Below, one piece after another: positions 48,616-58,885 of a stretch of DNA of 64,000 nt. The notes beneath the pieces were generated by a model. It was not told the origin of the DNA. It worked only from the letters and a program-made list of their open reading frames with translations, and made no database searches. Within the stretch, counting starts at the first letter, position 1, and each line of letters starts with the position of its first letter. The translations under genes were made by a program, and so were the position numbers. Source of the DNA: Deinococcus sp. Marseille-Q6407 (lineage in GTDB: Bacteria > Deinococcota > Deinococci > Deinococcales > Deinococcaceae); NCBI RefSeq assembly GCF_946848805.1, contig NZ_CAMPFU010000002.1, forward strand, positions 704,501 to 768,500, written 5' to 3'.

Positions 48616-49077
48616 ATGACTGATACCCAACCTGCCGACACCCAGCAAGACTGCGGCGGCTTCGACCGCCGTTACGACGTCAAGGGCCTGGACGCCATCG
48701 ACGTGGACGTGCTGGGCACCTTTCCGGCCATGCGCGAGGACGACCCGGTCAAGTACCCGGGCGAGCCTAGCGAAATCGTGATCACCACCGACGAGTTCAG
48801 CCCGGTGTGCCCCTGGAGCGGCCTGCCGGATTTCGGCCGGCTGGAGATCCGCTACGTGCCGCGCGAAAAGTGCGTGGAACTCAAGAGCCTGAAGTACTAC
48901 CTGACCTCCTACCGCTTCGTGGGCATCTTCCACGAGCATGCCACCCGGCGGGTGCTGGCCGACCTGGTGGGGCTGCTGGACCCGCTGAGCCTGAGCATTG
49001 ACTGTGACTATGGCCTGCGCGGCGGCATTCGCACGGTGGTCAAGGCCAACTACGTGGCCGAGGATCAGAAAAGCTGA
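48616..49077 (+). CDS. queF: NADPH-dependent 7-cyano-7-deazaguanine reductase (unimodular)
   Basis: A 153-residue tunnel-fold enzyme that reduces preQ0 to preQ1. It has the catalytic cysteine in FSPVCPWSGLPDF, and the QueF motif ELKSLKYYL that distinguishes it from GTP cyclohydrolase I, followed by HATRRVLADLV and the C-terminal YGLRGGIRTVVK. This is the short, single-module form. The ATG has a strong GAGGAGG ribosome site. The stop overlaps queD by one base (TGATG). queF heads the operon queF-queD-queE-queC, so the operon encodes the whole route from dihydroneopterin triphosphate to preQ1 except the shared first enzyme. Confidence 0.95.
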   Translation: MTDTQPADTQQDCGGFDRRYDVKGLDAIDVDVLGTFPAMREDDPVKYPGEPSEIVITTDEFSPVCPWSGLPDFGRLEIRYVPREKCVELKSLKYYLTSYRFVGIFHEHATRRVLADLVGLLDPLSLSIDCDYGLRGGIRTVVKANYVAEDQKS

Positions 49078-49487
49078 TGCCCTGGAAGCTGTCTACTGAG
49101 TTCACCTTCGACTCGGCGCACATTATTGAAGGCTACGACGGCCCCTGCGGGCGGCTGCACGGCCACACCTACCGGGTGCGGATGGAACTGGAAAGCGGGC
49201 GCCTGCGCCCCAGCGCCTTTATCAAGCGCGACATCATGGTGGCGGATTTCAAGAGCCTAAAATGGGCCAAGAAGGACGTGGAGCAGGGCGGGCTGGACCA
49301 TATGTTCCTCAACGAGCATCCTGAGCTCGGAGCTGACACCACCGCCGAGGTGATTGCCGCTTTTCTGCACCGCGAGACCATGCGCCGCATTCATCAGGAC
49401 CTGGAAGCGGGCGACGACGGCGCCGACCTGAAACTGCGGGTCTTCCTGTGGGAAACGCCGGAGTCGTGCTGTGAATACTGGGAATGA
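49077..49487 (+). CDS. queD: 6-carboxy-5,6,7,8-tetrahydropterin synthase
   Basis: A 136-residue tunnel-fold enzyme, second step of preQ0 synthesis, making 6-carboxytetrahydropterin from dihydroneopterin triphosphate. Zinc histidines are in FDSAHII and LHGHTY, and the catalytic cysteine in CGRLHGH. VADFKSLK and LDHMFLNE are further family blocks, with the C-terminal [10 protein letters not shown]. It overlaps queF at its start and queE at its end by 17 nt, so the cluster is tightly coupled. Confidence 0.95.
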   Translation: MPWKLSTEFTFDSAHIIEGYDGPCGRLHGHTYRVRMELESGRLRPSAFIKRDIMVADFKSLKWAKKDVEQGGLDHMFLNEHPELGADTTAEVIAAFLHRETMRRIHQDLEAGDDGADLKLRVFLWETPESCCEYWE

Positions 49488-50235
49488 GCTGGTAGAGCGG
49501 GAAGCGGAAGGGCCAGGCAACTCCGCGCCCTCTGCTTCCACGCTCAAATACCCGGTCTACGAGCGCTTCTACACCTGGCAGGGCGAGGGCGTGCATCTGG
49601 GCCGGGCCGCTTACTTTATCCGGCTGTACGGGTGCCCGCAGCACTGCCCCTGGTGCGACAGCGCCGGCACCTGGCACCCCGATTTCCGCCCGGCGGCTGT
49701 GCAGCTGCTGGACGCAGGCACCCTGGCCCGCGCCGTGGCCGAGGAAAGCCCGCCCGGCGCGGTGGTGATCATCACCGGAGGCGAGCCGATTCTGTTCGAC
49801 CTTGGCCCGCTAGCAGAAGCGCTGCACGCGCTGGGCCGGCAGGTGCACATCGAGACCAGCGGGATCGCCCCGCTGCAGGGCCGCCTGGACTGGGTCACAC
49901 TGTCGCCCAAGCCCACCCAGACCTGGCCGCTGCCGGAAGTGGTGGCCCGCGCCGACGAGGTAAAAATCATCGTGCACGAGCCGGAAGATATCCAGGCCGG
50001 ACTGGCGACCCTGGGTGGCCTGCGGGACGACGCAGTGATCTGGCTGCACCCGGAATGGAGCCGCGCCCGCGAGCGCGATATGCGGGTGCTGAACGCCATC
50101 ACCGACGCTGTCAAGGCAGACCCGCGCCTGCGGGCCGGCTACCAGATGCACAAGCTGTACCGCGCAGATGAGCTGGACGAGCACAGTGACAAGCGCCTGA
50201 TCCCGCTGGGCGGGAACGAAAGGCTAGGGTACTAG
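49471..50235 (+). CDS. queE: 7-carboxy-7-deazaguanine synthase (radical SAM)
   Basis: A 254-residue radical SAM enzyme that contracts the ring of carboxytetrahydropterin to 7-carboxy-7-deazaguanine. The cluster motif is CPQHCPWCD (CxxxCxxC), preceded by the QueE block [31 protein letters not shown] is the SAM-binding GGE-type motif, and TLSPKP follows. The GTG start at 49471 lies within queD; the first 20 residues are poorly conserved, so a slightly later start is possible. queC begins two bases after its stop. Confidence 0.93.
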   Translation: MNTGNELVEREAEGPGNSAPSASTLKYPVYERFYTWQGEGVHLGRAAYFIRLYGCPQHCPWCDSAGTWHPDFRPAAVQLLDAGTLARAVAEESPPGAVVIITGGEPILFDLGPLAEALHALGRQVHIETSGIAPLQGRLDWVTLSPKPTQTWPLPEVVARADEVKIIVHEPEDIQAGLATLGGLRDDAVIWLHPEWSRARERDMRVLNAITDAVKADPRLRAGYQMHKLYRADELDEHSDKRLIPLGGNERLGY

Positions 50236-50237
50236 AC

Positions 50238-50942
50238 ATGACTTTCCCCAACGACAACCCCCGCGCCGTGGTGCTGCTGTCGGGCGGGCTGGATTCCAGC
50301 ACGGTGCTGGGCCTGGCCGTCCGAAACGGCTACCAGCCGGCGGCCCTGAGTTTTCGCTACGGCCAGCGCCATACCGTGGAGCTGGAACGGGCCGCCAAGA
50401 TTGCCGCGCACTTCGGGGCGGAACACCGCATCATTGACATCAACATCGGCAGTTTTGGCGGCAGCGCTCTGACCGACCAGGCCATTGACGTGCCGCTGGA
50501 CGCCACCCCGGGCGGCGTGATTCCGCCCACCTACGTGCCGGGGCGCAACACCGTCTTTATTGCGGTGGGTCTTTCCCTGGCCGAAGCGATAGACGCAGGC
50601 AGCCTGCACCTGGGCATCACGGCGGTGGATTACTCCGGCTATCCCGACTGCCGGCCCGACTATCTGGCCGCCTACCAGACCCTGGCCGACCTGGCCACGA
50701 TGGCTGGCCGCGAGGGGCACGGCGCACGACTGGTCGCCCCGCTGCTGGAGATGAGTAAGGCCGATATCGTCCGCACCGCGCTGGACGTGGGCGTGCCGGT
50801 GGACCTCACCTGGAGCTGCTACAGCGGGGGCACCGAGCCCTGTGGCCTGTGCGACTCCTGCCGCATTCGCGACGAGGCGCTGCTGGACACCGGCCACCCG
50901 GAACTGATGACCCGCCGTGGCCGCGAGCGCCTGGGCGTCTGA
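50238..50942 (+). CDS. queC: 7-cyano-7-deazaguanine synthase
   Basis: A 234-residue ATP-dependent enzyme converting carboxydeazaguanine to preQ0. The PP-loop [10 protein letters not shown] is near the N-terminus, [15 protein letters not shown] follows, [13 protein letters not shown] is the central block, and the zinc cysteines are in [20 protein letters not shown]. It is the last gene of the operon and is followed directly by a strong terminator. preQ0 could in principle also feed archaeosine-like or antibiotic pathways, but queF in the same operon and queG elsewhere point to queuosine. Confidence 0.96.
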   Translation: MTFPNDNPRAVVLLSGGLDSSTVLGLAVRNGYQPAALSFRYGQRHTVELERAAKIAAHFGAEHRIIDINIGSFGGSALTDQAIDVPLDATPGGVIPPTYVPGRNTVFIAVGLSLAEAIDAGSLHLGITAVDYSGYPDCRPDYLAAYQTLADLATMAGREGHGARLVAPLLEMSKADIVRTALDVGVPVDLTWSCYSGGTEPCGLCDSCRIRDEALLDTGHPELMTRRGRERLGV

Positions 50943-50958
50943 GCGCCCCCTCTGACGC

Positions 50959-50984
50959 TGCCCCCCCCTGCGGGGGCTTTTTTT
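50959..50984. terminator. Terminator after the que operon
   Basis: GCCCCC pairs with GGGGGC over a short C/T/G loop and is followed by seven T. The stop codon of the converging trmD lies inside the T run. Confidence 0.85.
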
Positions 50985-51807
50985 ATGCCGGCTCTGCGGC
51001 TTTTTTCTTACGCCGTTTGGCTTTTGGCCTGGGCGGCTCGGGGGCATTCCAGCCGGCCAGCTGTTCGGTGCTGGCTCCCAGCCGCAGCAGTTCGGCAGAG
51101 TCCTGTGGGGTCAGGCCGGCGGTGGGCAGCAGGTCGGGGCGGCGTTCCAGGGTGCGGCCCAGCGCCTGTGCTCGCCGCCAGGCGGCAATGGCGCCGTGGT
51201 TGCCGCCCTGCAGAATCTCCGGCACCCCCTCCCCTTCCCAGACCTGCGGGCGGGTATATTCCGGATAGTCCAGCAGACCCGAACTGAACGAATCGTCCTG
51301 ATGCGAAGCTTCCGCGCCCAGCACGCCGGGGATCAGCCGCGCCACCGCTTCCATGATGCAGGCGGCCGCCGCCTCGCCGCCCATCATCACAAAGTCACCG
51401 ATGCTCACTTCGCGGGTGACCAGCCGCTCCACGCGGGCGTCAAAGCCTTCATAGCGTCCGCACAGAATCACCCAGTGGCCGCCGCGCGCGGCCCAGGCTT
51501 CAGCGGTAGCCTGCCGGAAAGTCTCGCCGGCCGGGGTCAGCATCACCACTTCGTCTACCGGCCCCTGCTCACGCAGTGCTTCCAGGGCGCGGGCCACCAC
51601 GTCCACCCGAATCACCATACCGGCGCCGCCGCCGTAAGGGGTGTCATCCACCTTGTGGTGCCGGTTGCCGGACCACTGCCGCAGGTCGTGCAGATTCACC
51701 TGCACCAGCCCGCGCTCCTGTGCCTTGCCCAGCAGGGCCTCGGCGGCAAAGGGGCGCAGCAGTTCAGGGAACAGGGTCAGCACGGAAAAAGTCAGCACCG
51801 GGCTCAC
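50983..51807 (-). CDS. trmD: tRNA (guanine-37-N1)-methyltransferase
   Basis: A 274-residue SPOUT-family enzyme that methylates G37 next to the anticodon and prevents frameshifting. Blocks: [26 protein letters not shown], the trefoil-knot segment [17 protein letters not shown] and [14 protein letters not shown], then [21 protein letters not shown]. The last 25 residues are Lys/Arg-rich ([11 protein letters not shown]), an extension that may bind RNA. The GTG start overlaps the rimM stop by four bases. Last gene of truB-khpA-rimM-trmD. Confidence 0.95.
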   Translation of the reverse strand: MSPVLTFSVLTLFPELLRPFAAEALLGKAQERGLVQVNLHDLRQWSGNRHHKVDDTPYGGGAGMVIRVDVVARALEALREQGPVDEVVMLTPAGETFRQATAEAWAARGGHWVILCGRYEGFDARVERLVTREVSIGDFVMMGGEAAAACIMEAVARLIPGVLGAEASHQDDSFSSGLLDYPEYTRPQVWEGEGVPEILQGGNHGAIAAWRRAQALGRTLERRPDLLPTAGLTPQDSAELLRLGASTEQLAGWNAPEPPRPKAKRRKKKAAEPA

Positions 51808-52397
51808 TCTTCTTCGTCCGCTCCTGCTGGCCGGTCGTCTGCCCCGTCCCAGTCGTCGTCCCAGCTCTCCGCAGCATCCGGCTCGCCCAATAGGCCCGCC
51901 GGGGTGTCCTCGGTCAGCAGAATGCGGGCCGGCTGGCCACTGTCATCTTCTTCAATCACCACGTAGGGCGCCTGCAGCGGCACCTGCGACTCACCGTACT
52001 CATGCGAGACCACCAGCAGGTCCTGGTAGCCCATGTCCATCACATCCACCACGTCACCGACCTGTGCGCCGCCGCTCAGCACCGGCAGGCCGCGCAGCTG
52101 ATGGTAGTAGTAGCTGCCTTCTTCCAGCCCCGGCAACTCATTGTCGTGGGCGTAAACCTGGGCGCCGCGCAGGTCGGCAGCGGCCTCGCGAGTCTCTATG
52201 CCACTCAGGAAGAGGGCGATGCCGGGGTAGGTCAGCTCGGTGCGGCGCAGCTTCAGCCAGCCCCAGCCTTCCACCCACACGCGGGGCAGCTCGGCCAGCT
52301 GCTCGGCCTCGCCCACCACGAACAGCTTGATGCCGCCCTTGAGGCCCTGCGGCCCCAGAAAATAGCCCACCCGGGTGGTGTTCTCGGGGGCGTTCAC
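51804..52397 (-). CDS. rimM: 16S rRNA processing protein RimM
   Basis: A 197-residue factor for maturation of the 30S head. The N-terminal part [21 protein letters not shown] is the RimM signature, and the PRC-barrel follows ([28 protein letters not shown]). The C-terminal 25 residues are very acidic ([10 protein letters not shown]). GTG start at 52397; start and stop overlap the neighbouring genes by four bases each, so khpA, rimM and trmD are translated in a chain. Confidence 0.93.
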   Translation of the reverse strand: MNAPENTTRVGYFLGPQGLKGGIKLFVVGEAEQLAELPRVWVEGWGWLKLRRTELTYPGIALFLSGIETREAAADLRGAQVYAHDNELPGLEEGSYYYHQLRGLPVLSGGAQVGDVVDVMDMGYQDLLVVSHEYGESQVPLQAPYVVIEEDDSGQPARILLTEDTPAGLLGEPDAAESWDDDWDGADDRPAGADEEE

Positions 52398-52723
52398 GAG
52401 CGGCGCTCCCGGCTGGAGAAGGAGGAGCGGCCACTGCCCTGGCCTGCGCGCGGGCCGTCCAAATCCACCGTCAGCCGGGCGCGGGGCGAGGTGGCGCTGC
52501 GGGCCAGGGTGCGAATGGCCTGAATGACCCGGCCCTGGCGGCCGATCAGCCGGCCTTCTTCACCCTCGCCCACCCGGATCAGCAGGGTCTGGCCCTGGCG
52601 GTACACCTGCACCTGCGCCGGGTCATCCACCACCTGCTGAGCCAGGAACTCTACCAGCTCCTCCACGTCAATATCGGGGCCCTCGTCCTGGGGGCCGAAA
52701 GAACGGTCTAGGTCGCGCTTCAT
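52394..52723 (-). CDS. khpA: KH-domain RNA-binding protein
   Basis: A 109-residue single KH-domain protein. The GxxG loop is GRLIGRQGRVIQAIRTLA, preceded by EELVEFLAQQVVDDPAQVQV. KhpA works with KhpB/Jag as a small-RNA or mRNA binder in Gram-positive bacteria and is commonly placed between rpsP and rimM; here rpsP is missing from that position and truB is upstream instead. The C-terminal Ser/Arg-rich tail is an extension. It lies 42 nt after truB. Confidence 0.9.
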   Translation of the reverse strand: MKRDLDRSFGPQDEGPDIDVEELVEFLAQQVVDDPAQVQVYRQGQTLLIRVGEGEEGRLIGRQGRVIQAIRTLARSATSPRARLTVDLDGPRAGQGSGRSSFSSRERRS

Positions 52724-52765
52724 CCGCCCAGTCTAGCAAGGGGGCGCTGGCGGGCTGCGGCCGGC

Positions 52766-53698
52766 TCAGTTCCAGGCCCGCACCACTTTCCACTGCTCAC
52801 CGTCGCCGTCCACCACAGCCACCAGCCGGCCGGCGTGGGTCACGGTCAGGCGGCCCGTTTCGGCGCAGCGGGGGCGCTTGCCCTGGCGCAGTTCGGCAGC
52901 TGTCTGCTCGGAGACCTCCACTTGTGGAAACGGCAGGGCGCTCAGGTCAGAGTGGCCCTCGGCGTCGGCCACCGCGTCCAGCGGCAGGCAGTCGGCCAGG
53001 TCATAGGCGCCGGCGCGGGTGCGCAGCAGGCCCGAAAGGTGCGCCGGCTGGCCCAGCGCCGTGCCCAGGTCGCGGGCCAGCGAGCGCAGATAGGTCCCGC
53101 TGCCCACCGAAGCGCGGAGCAGCAGGGTGGGAAACTCGCCCAGGGCGGGCGGCAATGGCACCTCGCGGCCGGCCGGGTCCGGCGCCCACCCGCCCGCACC
53201 CCGGCTCACCCGCTGCGGTGCCTGCGCCAGCGACGAGTAGACGCCCAGCAACTCCAGCCGGTGAATGGTCACCGGGCGGGCCGGCAGGTCCAGCTCTCCT
53301 CCGCGCCGCGCCACATCGTAGGCCCGGCGGCCGCCCACCTGAATGGCGCTGTACTGCGGCGGCACCTGCTGAATGTCGCCCAGAAAGCCGGCTAGAGCTT
53401 CCTCCAACGCGGCCTGTGACGGCATGTCAGCAGGCGACCGGGTCTCCAGCGGACCTTCGGCGTCCAGGGTCGGGGTGCTGCCTCCCAGGCTGACCCAGGC
53501 CAGATAGTCCTTGGAGTCACGCTCCATAAACTGCACCACTTTGGTGCTGTCTTCTACGCAGACCACCAGCACGCCGGTCGCCAGCGGGTCCAGGGTGCCG
53601 GTGTGTCCGACCCGCCGGGTGCCGCGCAGCCGCCGCACCCGGCCCACCACATCGTGGGACGTCAAGCCAAGAGGTTTATCCACCGCAAAAACGGGCAT
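52766..53698 (-). CDS. truB: tRNA pseudouridine-55 synthase
   Basis: A 310-residue enzyme that makes the universal pseudouridine of the T-loop. The catalytic block is VGHTGTLDPLATGVLVV with the essential Asp; the start FAVDKPLGLTSHDVVGRVRR and the late SGTYLRSLARDLGTAL are also diagnostic. An insert of about 35 residues between VYSSLAQ and GEFPTLLL is longer than in E. coli. TAGGCT lies 7 nt before the ATG (minus strand 53711-53706), so the operon transcript is predicted leaderless; the longer frame to 53782 is rejected. First gene of the RNA-maturation operon. Confidence 0.93.
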   Translation of the reverse strand: MPVFAVDKPLGLTSHDVVGRVRRLRGTRRVGHTGTLDPLATGVLVVCVEDSTKVVQFMERDSKDYLAWVSLGGSTPTLDAEGPLETRSPADMPSQAALEEALAGFLGDIQQVPPQYSAIQVGGRRAYDVARRGGELDLPARPVTIHRLELLGVYSSLAQAPQRVSRGAGGWAPDPAGREVPLPPALGEFPTLLLRASVGSGTYLRSLARDLGTALGQPAHLSGLLRTRAGAYDLADCLPLDAVADAEGHSDLSALPFPQVEVSEQTAAELRQGKRPRCAETGRLTVTHAGRLVAVVDGDGEQWKVVRAWN

Positions 53699-53759
53699 AG
53701 GGCACAGCCTAGCGGAAAGTGAGCCTCCATTCGGAGGGCGCCGCGCTAGGATACGGGGC

Positions 53760-54251
53760 GTGCGCCGCCCGCTGTTTGTCACTGCCCTGTCGTTGTTCGC
53801 CCTCCTGCCTGCCGCCCACGCAGCTCCGCAGGGAAAATGGACTGAGGTTTCCGCTGGACAGTGGGCCGACCCGGCCCGGCAGTGTACCTACCGCGCTGAG
53901 CGGCGGGGGCAAGCGTTTCCGCTGCTGCGCGACCAAGCCTCGGCCGCACGGCTGGCCGGCGCCCTGAAGACTGGGCTGAGCCGCCAGGGCGTGCGGGACA
54001 TTCAGGTGCGGCCGGTATTACGCGGGCAAACCTGGGGCCTGTTCGCCTCCTATGTCTATCCCAGTGCTCAGGGTGAAGCCCAGGTGGCGCAGCTGTACCT
54101 GTCGCAGGGCGGTGTGCTCAGGACCGTGACCGGCAGCACCCGCGCCCGCACCATTTCGGCGCTGCCGCCGGGCCGCTCGCAGGCGGCCGCCGCGCTGCCG
54201 GCCACCTGCTGGCCTGACCTGGCCCGCTGGATTGAATTCGATGCCGGCTGA
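53760..54251 (+). CDS. Secreted protein of unknown function
   Basis: 163 residues with a signal peptide (RRPLFVTALSLFALLPAAHA, cleavage after AHA). Two cysteines in the mature part (RQCTYR and ATCWPDL) could form a disulfide. The middle RPVLRGQTWGLFASYVYPSAQG looks like a beta-rich domain. Not recognised. The GTG start at 53760 is chosen because TAGGAT lies 7 nt upstream (leaderless); the open frame extends further but overlaps truB on the other strand. The TetR-type gene follows after 27 nt. Confidence 0.68.
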   Translation: MRRPLFVTALSLFALLPAAHAAPQGKWTEVSAGQWADPARQCTYRAERRGQAFPLLRDQASAARLAGALKTGLSRQGVRDIQVRPVLRGQTWGLFASYVYPSAQGEAQVAQLYLSQGGVLRTVTGSTRARTISALPPGRSQAAAALPATCWPDLARWIEFDAG

Positions 54252-54278
54252 GGGCCGCTGGAGCGGCGGGAGCAGGCT

Positions 54279-54884
54279 GTGGCGCGCCGGGTAGACCCCA
54301 TTCAGGACCGGCAGCGCCGCACTGCGCTGGTGGTCGCGGTCTATCAGGCCATCTATGAGCGCGGCTACCACGCTGTGACCCTGGCCGATATCGCCGCCGA
54401 GGCTGGTGTGAGCCGCGGCACGCTGATGTACCATTTCGGCTCCAAGGCGGGGCTGCTCACGGCGGCGATGCAGCGCTTTACCCGCACCATGACCGCCGCC
54501 ACTCGCCGGGCGCTGCGGCAGGCAGAAACGCCCGAAGCCAAGCTGCGGGCCTACGTAGAAAACCAGTTTTACGGCGTAGAGAACACCCGGCGCTTTTATA
54601 CCGTGTGGCTGGACTTTCAGAGTGCCGCCGCCCACGACCCTGCACTGATGGCCGTGCAGCGCGAGTTTCTGACGCAGACCCACGCCCTGGACCTGGAACT
54701 GGCCCGGCTGGGTGGCGTGAGCGGCACCGACGCCCGCGCCCGGCAACTCCGCGCGCTGGTCGAGGGCCTCAGCCTGCGCTTCGTGGCCGAGGAGCAGCCC
54801 GACCTGCACGCTTACCGCCGGGAGTGCGAAAGCGGAGCGCGGGCACTGCTGGGCTTAACAGCCGCCGGTGGCCCTCCCCCGTGA
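54279..54884 (+). CDS. TetR-family transcriptional regulator
   Basis: A 201-residue repressor. The HTH lies in the first 60 residues (VTLADIAAEAGVSRGTLMYHFGSKAGLL), the standard TetR signature. The ligand-binding half (YVENQFYGVENTRRFYTVWLDF, LRALVEGLSLRFV) resembles the BetI/TetR_C_6-like branch. Ligand and targets unknown. GTG start at 54279 with a GGGAG ribosome site; probably cotranscribed with the upstream secreted-protein gene. Confidence 0.87.
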   Translation: MARRVDPIQDRQRRTALVVAVYQAIYERGYHAVTLADIAAEAGVSRGTLMYHFGSKAGLLTAAMQRFTRTMTAATRRALRQAETPEAKLRAYVENQFYGVENTRRFYTVWLDFQSAAAHDPALMAVQREFLTQTHALDLELARLGGVSGTDARARQLRALVEGLSLRFVAEEQPDLHAYRRECESGARALLGLTAAGGPPP

Positions 54885-54899
54885 TCAAGCAGTAACCGC

Positions 54900-55469
54900 T
54901 CAATCGTCCAGGCGCCGCACGCCGTAGCCGAAAGGATAGCTTTTGTTCAGGCCGAGGACAGAGCGGCTCTCAGCCGGCTGAGGGCAAACCCCCACAGCGA
55001 CTGAGCGGCCGGTGACGATATCGAAGCCCTGCACTATCCCTTTGGCCGGATTCGGCAAGTAGCAGACGGCCCGGCCGGTAAAAGCCAGGACATTCGGCGT
55101 GCCCAGCCCCAAGGGCTGCACAGTGGTTCGCCCACGGTACTGCAGCATGACCGCTCCTTCGGCAGAGGCAGAAGTGTAGCCGGTCAGGATAAACAGGTCA
55201 CCGTTCAGTCTACCTTTCCAGCAGCTGCCCACCTGGAGGGGCTGGCCCGTCTGTAGCTGCGCCCCGTAGCGGTAAATCTTTTCCGGCACACTGGCGCCAT
55301 TTTGCTGAACTGAGGCGGCCTGCAGCAGCTTAGGACAACGGGTGGGCGGCACGATAGGCCACGCCTCTTCTCCCGCAAACACCGGTTTCACCTCTGCGGC
55401 GTGGGCAGGCGCTGCCAGACCCGCGCCACTGCACAGCAAGAGGGCAGCCAGAGCATCAGCTCTTTTCAT
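54900..55469 (-). CDS. Secreted protein of unknown function
   Basis: 189 residues with a signal peptide (ADALAALLLCSGAGLAAPAHA). The mature part has four cysteines (TRCPKLL, GSCWKGR, AVCYLPN, GVCPQPA), suggesting two disulfides, and short beta-strand-like segments. Not recognised. TAGGGT lies exactly 6 nt before the ATG on the minus strand (55481-55476), a clear leaderless signal. It stands between the converging TetR gene and the ftsK stop. Confidence 0.68.
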   Translation of the reverse strand: MKRADALAALLLCSGAGLAAPAHAAEVKPVFAGEEAWPIVPPTRCPKLLQAASVQQNGASVPEKIYRYGAQLQTGQPLQVGSCWKGRLNGDLFILTGYTSASAEGAVMLQYRGRTTVQPLGLGTPNVLAFTGRAVCYLPNPAKGIVQGFDIVTGRSVAVGVCPQPAESRSVLGLNKSYPFGYGVRRLDD

Positions 55470-55526
55470 GGGCTGACCCTAGCATGCTGCAGCGCTGGTC
55501 GGCGCCCCCCCATCCCTTCCCTCAGC

Positions 55527-58500
55527 TCAGCGCCCGAAATACTCCGGCAGGTCGGCTTCGGTAATAAGCACATCGCGCGGCTTGCTGCCCTGGTGCTTGC
55601 TGACAATGCCCATCGCTTCGAGCATGTCCATCAGCTTGCCGGCGCGGGCGTGGCCCACGCTGAGGCGGCGCTGCAGCCGCGAGACGCTGCCCTGGCCCTC
55701 TTCCACCACGATCTGCGCCGCCTGGCGCAGGTAGGGGTCCGAGAAATCCATCTGGGCGGGGTCGGCGCCGGGGCCTTCGGCCATCACTGCGCCGTCAAAG
55801 TCTGCGCCGTAAGCTTCCGCGAACTGGTCTTCAAAAATCATCCGCTTGAGCTGGCCAGTGACCCGCACCGATTCTTCCTCGCTGATAAACGGCCCCTGCA
55901 ACCGCACCGGCTTGATCAGGCCCGGCTGGTAAAACAGCATGTCGCCCATGCCGGTCAGGCGCTCGGCCCCCAGCGAATCCAGAATGGTGCGCGAATCGTG
56001 CCCGGAGCTGACCGCAAAAGCCACCCGCGCCGGCACGTTCACCTTGATGAGCGAGGTCAGGATGTCCACGCTGGGCCGCTGGGTCGCCAGCACCAGGTGC
56101 ATGCCGGTGGCGCGCGCCATCTGGGCCAGGCGCATAATGGCCGCTTCCACCTCCTTGGGGCTGGTGATCATCAGGTCGGCCAGCTCGTCGATGATGATGA
56201 TCAGGTGCGGCAACTCCGGCTCGCCAGTCTGGCGCATCTTGGCGTTGAACTGCCCCAGGTTCTTGGCGCCCACCTGGCTCATCATCTTGTAGCGGCGCTC
56301 CATGTGGGCCACCGCGCCCAGCAGCACCCCGGCGGCGTCCACCGGGTTGGTCACCACGCCGCGCACCAGATGGGGAATGCCGTCGTAGGGAGTCAGCTCC
56401 ACCATCTTGGGGTCGATCATGAGGAAGCGCAGTTCCTGGGGATAAAAGCGGAACAGCAGCGAGTTGATCAGGGTGTTGACGCACACTGACTTGCCCGAGC
56501 CGGTCGAGCCGGCAATCAGGAGGTGTGGCATCTTGGCCAGGTCGCCCACCAGCAACTCGCCGTCAATGCTTTTGCCCAGGATGATGGGCAGCGCCGCCTT
56601 GGAGCGCTGGAAGGAGGGCGCAGCCACCGCCTGGTGAAAGGTGACCGGCTCGCGGTCGGCGTTGGGCACTTCCAGGCCGATCACGCTCTTGCCCGGCACC
56701 GGTGCCTCGATACGCACGCCCGCCACCGCCAGCGCGCGGGCCAGGTCGTTGGAGAGCGAAGCGATGCGGCTGATTTTCTCGCCGGGGGCCGGCTCGATTT
56801 CGTAGCGGGTCACGGTGGGTCCACGGGCAAAGTCCACCACCCGGGCTTGCAGGTTGAATTCGGCCAGGGTCTGGTCGATCAGCGCCGCCCGCTGCCGGGC
56901 CGACACATCCAGCGCGGCGGTGTTGAGGGCCGCCGCCGGAATGGGGTCCAGCAGGTCGGTGGAGGGCAGCGCCAGTTCCAGCGCGCCCTGCTTGGGCCGC
57001 TCGGCCTGCTGAGGCTGCGGTTGGGGGCGCTCCGGGGCCGCGTGGCTGCTGACCGTCATGCGGGCGGCGCCCACCCGGGAGCCCTCCCAGGGCGGGGTGT
57101 CGGCGGTGCGCTGTGCAGGCTGGGCCAGCGGAGCTGGAGGTTGCCAGTCGTCAGCTGGCTCCACTTCAGCGGCCGGGTCCACTTCCTCAGTGGGGCCGGG
57201 GCGGGGAACCGGGGACGCTGCACTGCGGTTTCGTGTTGGGGCAGGCGGTGCAGCGGGCGCCAGTTCCTCCAGCACATCGCCGGCAAAGTCGAAAGCCAGG
57301 GCCGGGTCGGTGGCCGGGGGCTCTGCCTCGATAGCAACCTTGGCCGCAGCGGCGGGCCGGGCGCGGGCCGGCTTGGGATGAGCCGCGGACGCGGGGGCCG
57401 GAGACATAACAGGGGCGGCTTGCCCCGCCGGCATGCCGCCCACCGGCGCCGGAAAGGTGCCGTCCTGCAGCGCTGCAGTCCAGGCGGCCCGCTCGCGCAG
57501 GGTATCCAGCGGCTGAGCAGCCAGCGCTTTGGCCAGCGCCGCGCCGGCTTCCTCGCTGGGCGAGCGGTCATAAGCGGCGGCCAGGTCGGGCCAGCCACTG
57601 AATAGCGGTTCCAGGGTCTGCCAGTCAGTCCAAGCGTCAGCCAGCGCTTGCCAGCCTTCCTGCCGGCCGGCATGGGCGCGACTTTCCCGGCCCAGCAGCT
57701 TGAGCCGGGCCGCTAGGGCGGGAGCCTTTTTGCCGTTCCTGGCAGCCTTGGCCAGCTGGGCATCGGCGGCGCTGCGGGCCCGTTCCAGCCGGCCGGCCCG
57801 CTGCGCGAGACGGGTCAGTTCACCCACCAGGCGGTGGCGGACCTCATCCAGCGCGGCGCTGGCCTGGGTGGCGTGCAATTCGGCGCCCAGCTCGCAGCGA
57901 CCCCGGCGAATCGCCTCGGCTTTTTCCTCCACCTGGGTACCCACGTCGCCGGCCGGCTGGCTCTCGCTGCTCAGGCGCGCCCGCAGGGCTTCGATTTCCT
58001 GCACGGCAGCAGCTTCCAGGGCGCGGTCCCAGTCCTGCAGGGCGGCCGTGTAGTGGGTCACGTCCTGCTCGGACAGCCCACGTACCTCGGCCAGCACCGC
58101 CCGCACCTCGCCTTCTTGCAGCTTCAGTTCGGGATGTTCGGGGCGCAGCTCCAGCAGGCCGCTCAGCTGCGAGAGGTGCCGGCGCAGCTCACCGCGCAGC
58201 GCGCCGCGTGAGCGGGCCACCTCGCGGCCCTCGCGGCGTTCCTGCACCAGATCTTCCATTCGGTCGGCCCCCGACACGGCGGCGCGGCTAAAGCCCCGGC
58301 CCACCTGCCGGAAATGGCTCAGCGGAGCCTGACCGCGCAGCAGGTCCAGCCCCAGCAGCAGCAGGGCCAGCGGCAGCAGCAGCGCGGCCAGCCCGACCGT
58401 CGCCAGCACCGGGTGCAGCAGCCGCACAGCCAGCGCCCCGGCCACACCCGGCCAGAACGGCGCCGTCAGCAGTGACAGCGACAGGGCCACCAGCGCCCCG

Positions 58501-58856
58501 CCCAGCAGGCGCAGGCTGAAACGCCGCAGCGAGCGGCCGGTAAAGATCAGGGCACCGTAGCCCAGCGGAATGACCGGCAGCAGATACGCCGCCCAGCCCA
58601 GCCAACGCACGAAAAAGCCCCGCACCGTGCCGGTCAGATTGAAGCCCCCCTGCGGCTGGTGCCCACTCAGCCGCCCACCGCCCAGCGAATCCAGCAGCGG
58701 CAGCAGCAAAGACAGCGCCAGAAACAGCCCCAGCGCGATCAGCAGCAGCCCGATGGCCTCGCTGTCGAGAGGAGAGCCGGCCGCTGGGGCCACCGCCGGG
58801 CGGCGGGAGGCCGGAGATTTTGACTTGCGCCCCTGAGCGCTGCGGGCCTTAGACAC
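55527..58856 (-). CDS. ftsK: FtsK/SpoIIIE DNA translocase
   Basis: A 1,109-residue division-associated DNA pump. Four to five transmembrane helices in the first 180 residues; then a long charged, probably coiled region (about 200-430, [18 protein letters not shown]) and a Pro/Ala-rich linker; then the motor with [17 protein letters not shown]-loop GSTGSGKSV, Walker [14 protein letters not shown] and [12 protein letters not shown]; and the C-terminal gamma DNA-reading domain ([22 protein letters not shown]). Start is GTG 58856, 7 nt after TATGCT; the upstream ATG 58868 is inside that box. The linker is unusually long. Confidence 0.94.
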   Translation of the reverse strand: MSKARSAQGRKSKSPASRRPAVAPAAGSPLDSEAIGLLLIALGLFLALSLLLPLLDSLGGGRLSGHQPQGGFNLTGTVRGFFVRWLGWAAYLLPVIPLGYGALIFTGRSLRRFSLRLLGGALVALSLSLLTAPFWPGVAGALAVRLLHPVLATVGLAALLLPLALLLLGLDLLRGQAPLSHFRQVGRGFSRAAVSGADRMEDLVQERREGREVARSRGALRGELRRHLSQLSGLLELRPEHPELKLQEGEVRAVLAEVRGLSEQDVTHYTAALQDWDRALEAAAVQEIEALRARLSSESQPAGDVGTQVEEKAEAIRRGRCELGAELHATQASAALDEVRHRLVGELTRLAQRAGRLERARSAADAQLAKAARNGKKAPALAARLKLLGRESRAHAGRQEGWQALADAWTDWQTLEPLFSGWPDLAAAYDRSPSEEAGAALAKALAAQPLDTLRERAAWTAALQDGTFPAPVGGMPAGQAAPVMSPAPASAAHPKPARARPAAAAKVAIEAEPPATDPALAFDFAGDVLEELAPAAPPAPTRNRSAASPVPRPGPTEEVDPAAEVEPADDWQPPAPLAQPAQRTADTPPWEGSRVGAARMTVSSHAAPERPQPQPQQAERPKQGALELALPSTDLLDPIPAAALNTAALDVSARQRAALIDQTLAEFNLQARVVDFARGPTVTRYEIEPAPGEKISRIASLSNDLARALAVAGVRIEAPVPGKSVIGLEVPNADREPVTFHQAVAAPSFQRSKAALPIILGKSIDGELLVGDLAKMPHLLIAGSTGSGKSVCVNTLINSLLFRFYPQELRFLMIDPKMVELTPYDGIPHLVRGVVTNPVDAAGVLLGAVAHMERRYKMMSQVGAKNLGQFNAKMRQTGEPELPHLIIIIDELADLMITSPKEVEAAIMRLAQMARATGMHLVLATQRPSVDILTSLIKVNVPARVAFAVSSGHDSRTILDSLGAERLTGMGDMLFYQPGLIKPVRLQGPFISEEESVRVTGQLKRMIFEDQFAEAYGADFDGAVMAEGPGADPAQMDFSDPYLRQAAQIVVEEGQGSVSRLQRRLSVGHARAGKLMDMLEAMGIVSKHQGSKPRDVLITEADLPEYFGR

Positions 58857-58885
58857 GCCCCCCAGCATATCAGCCGGGCGCCGCC

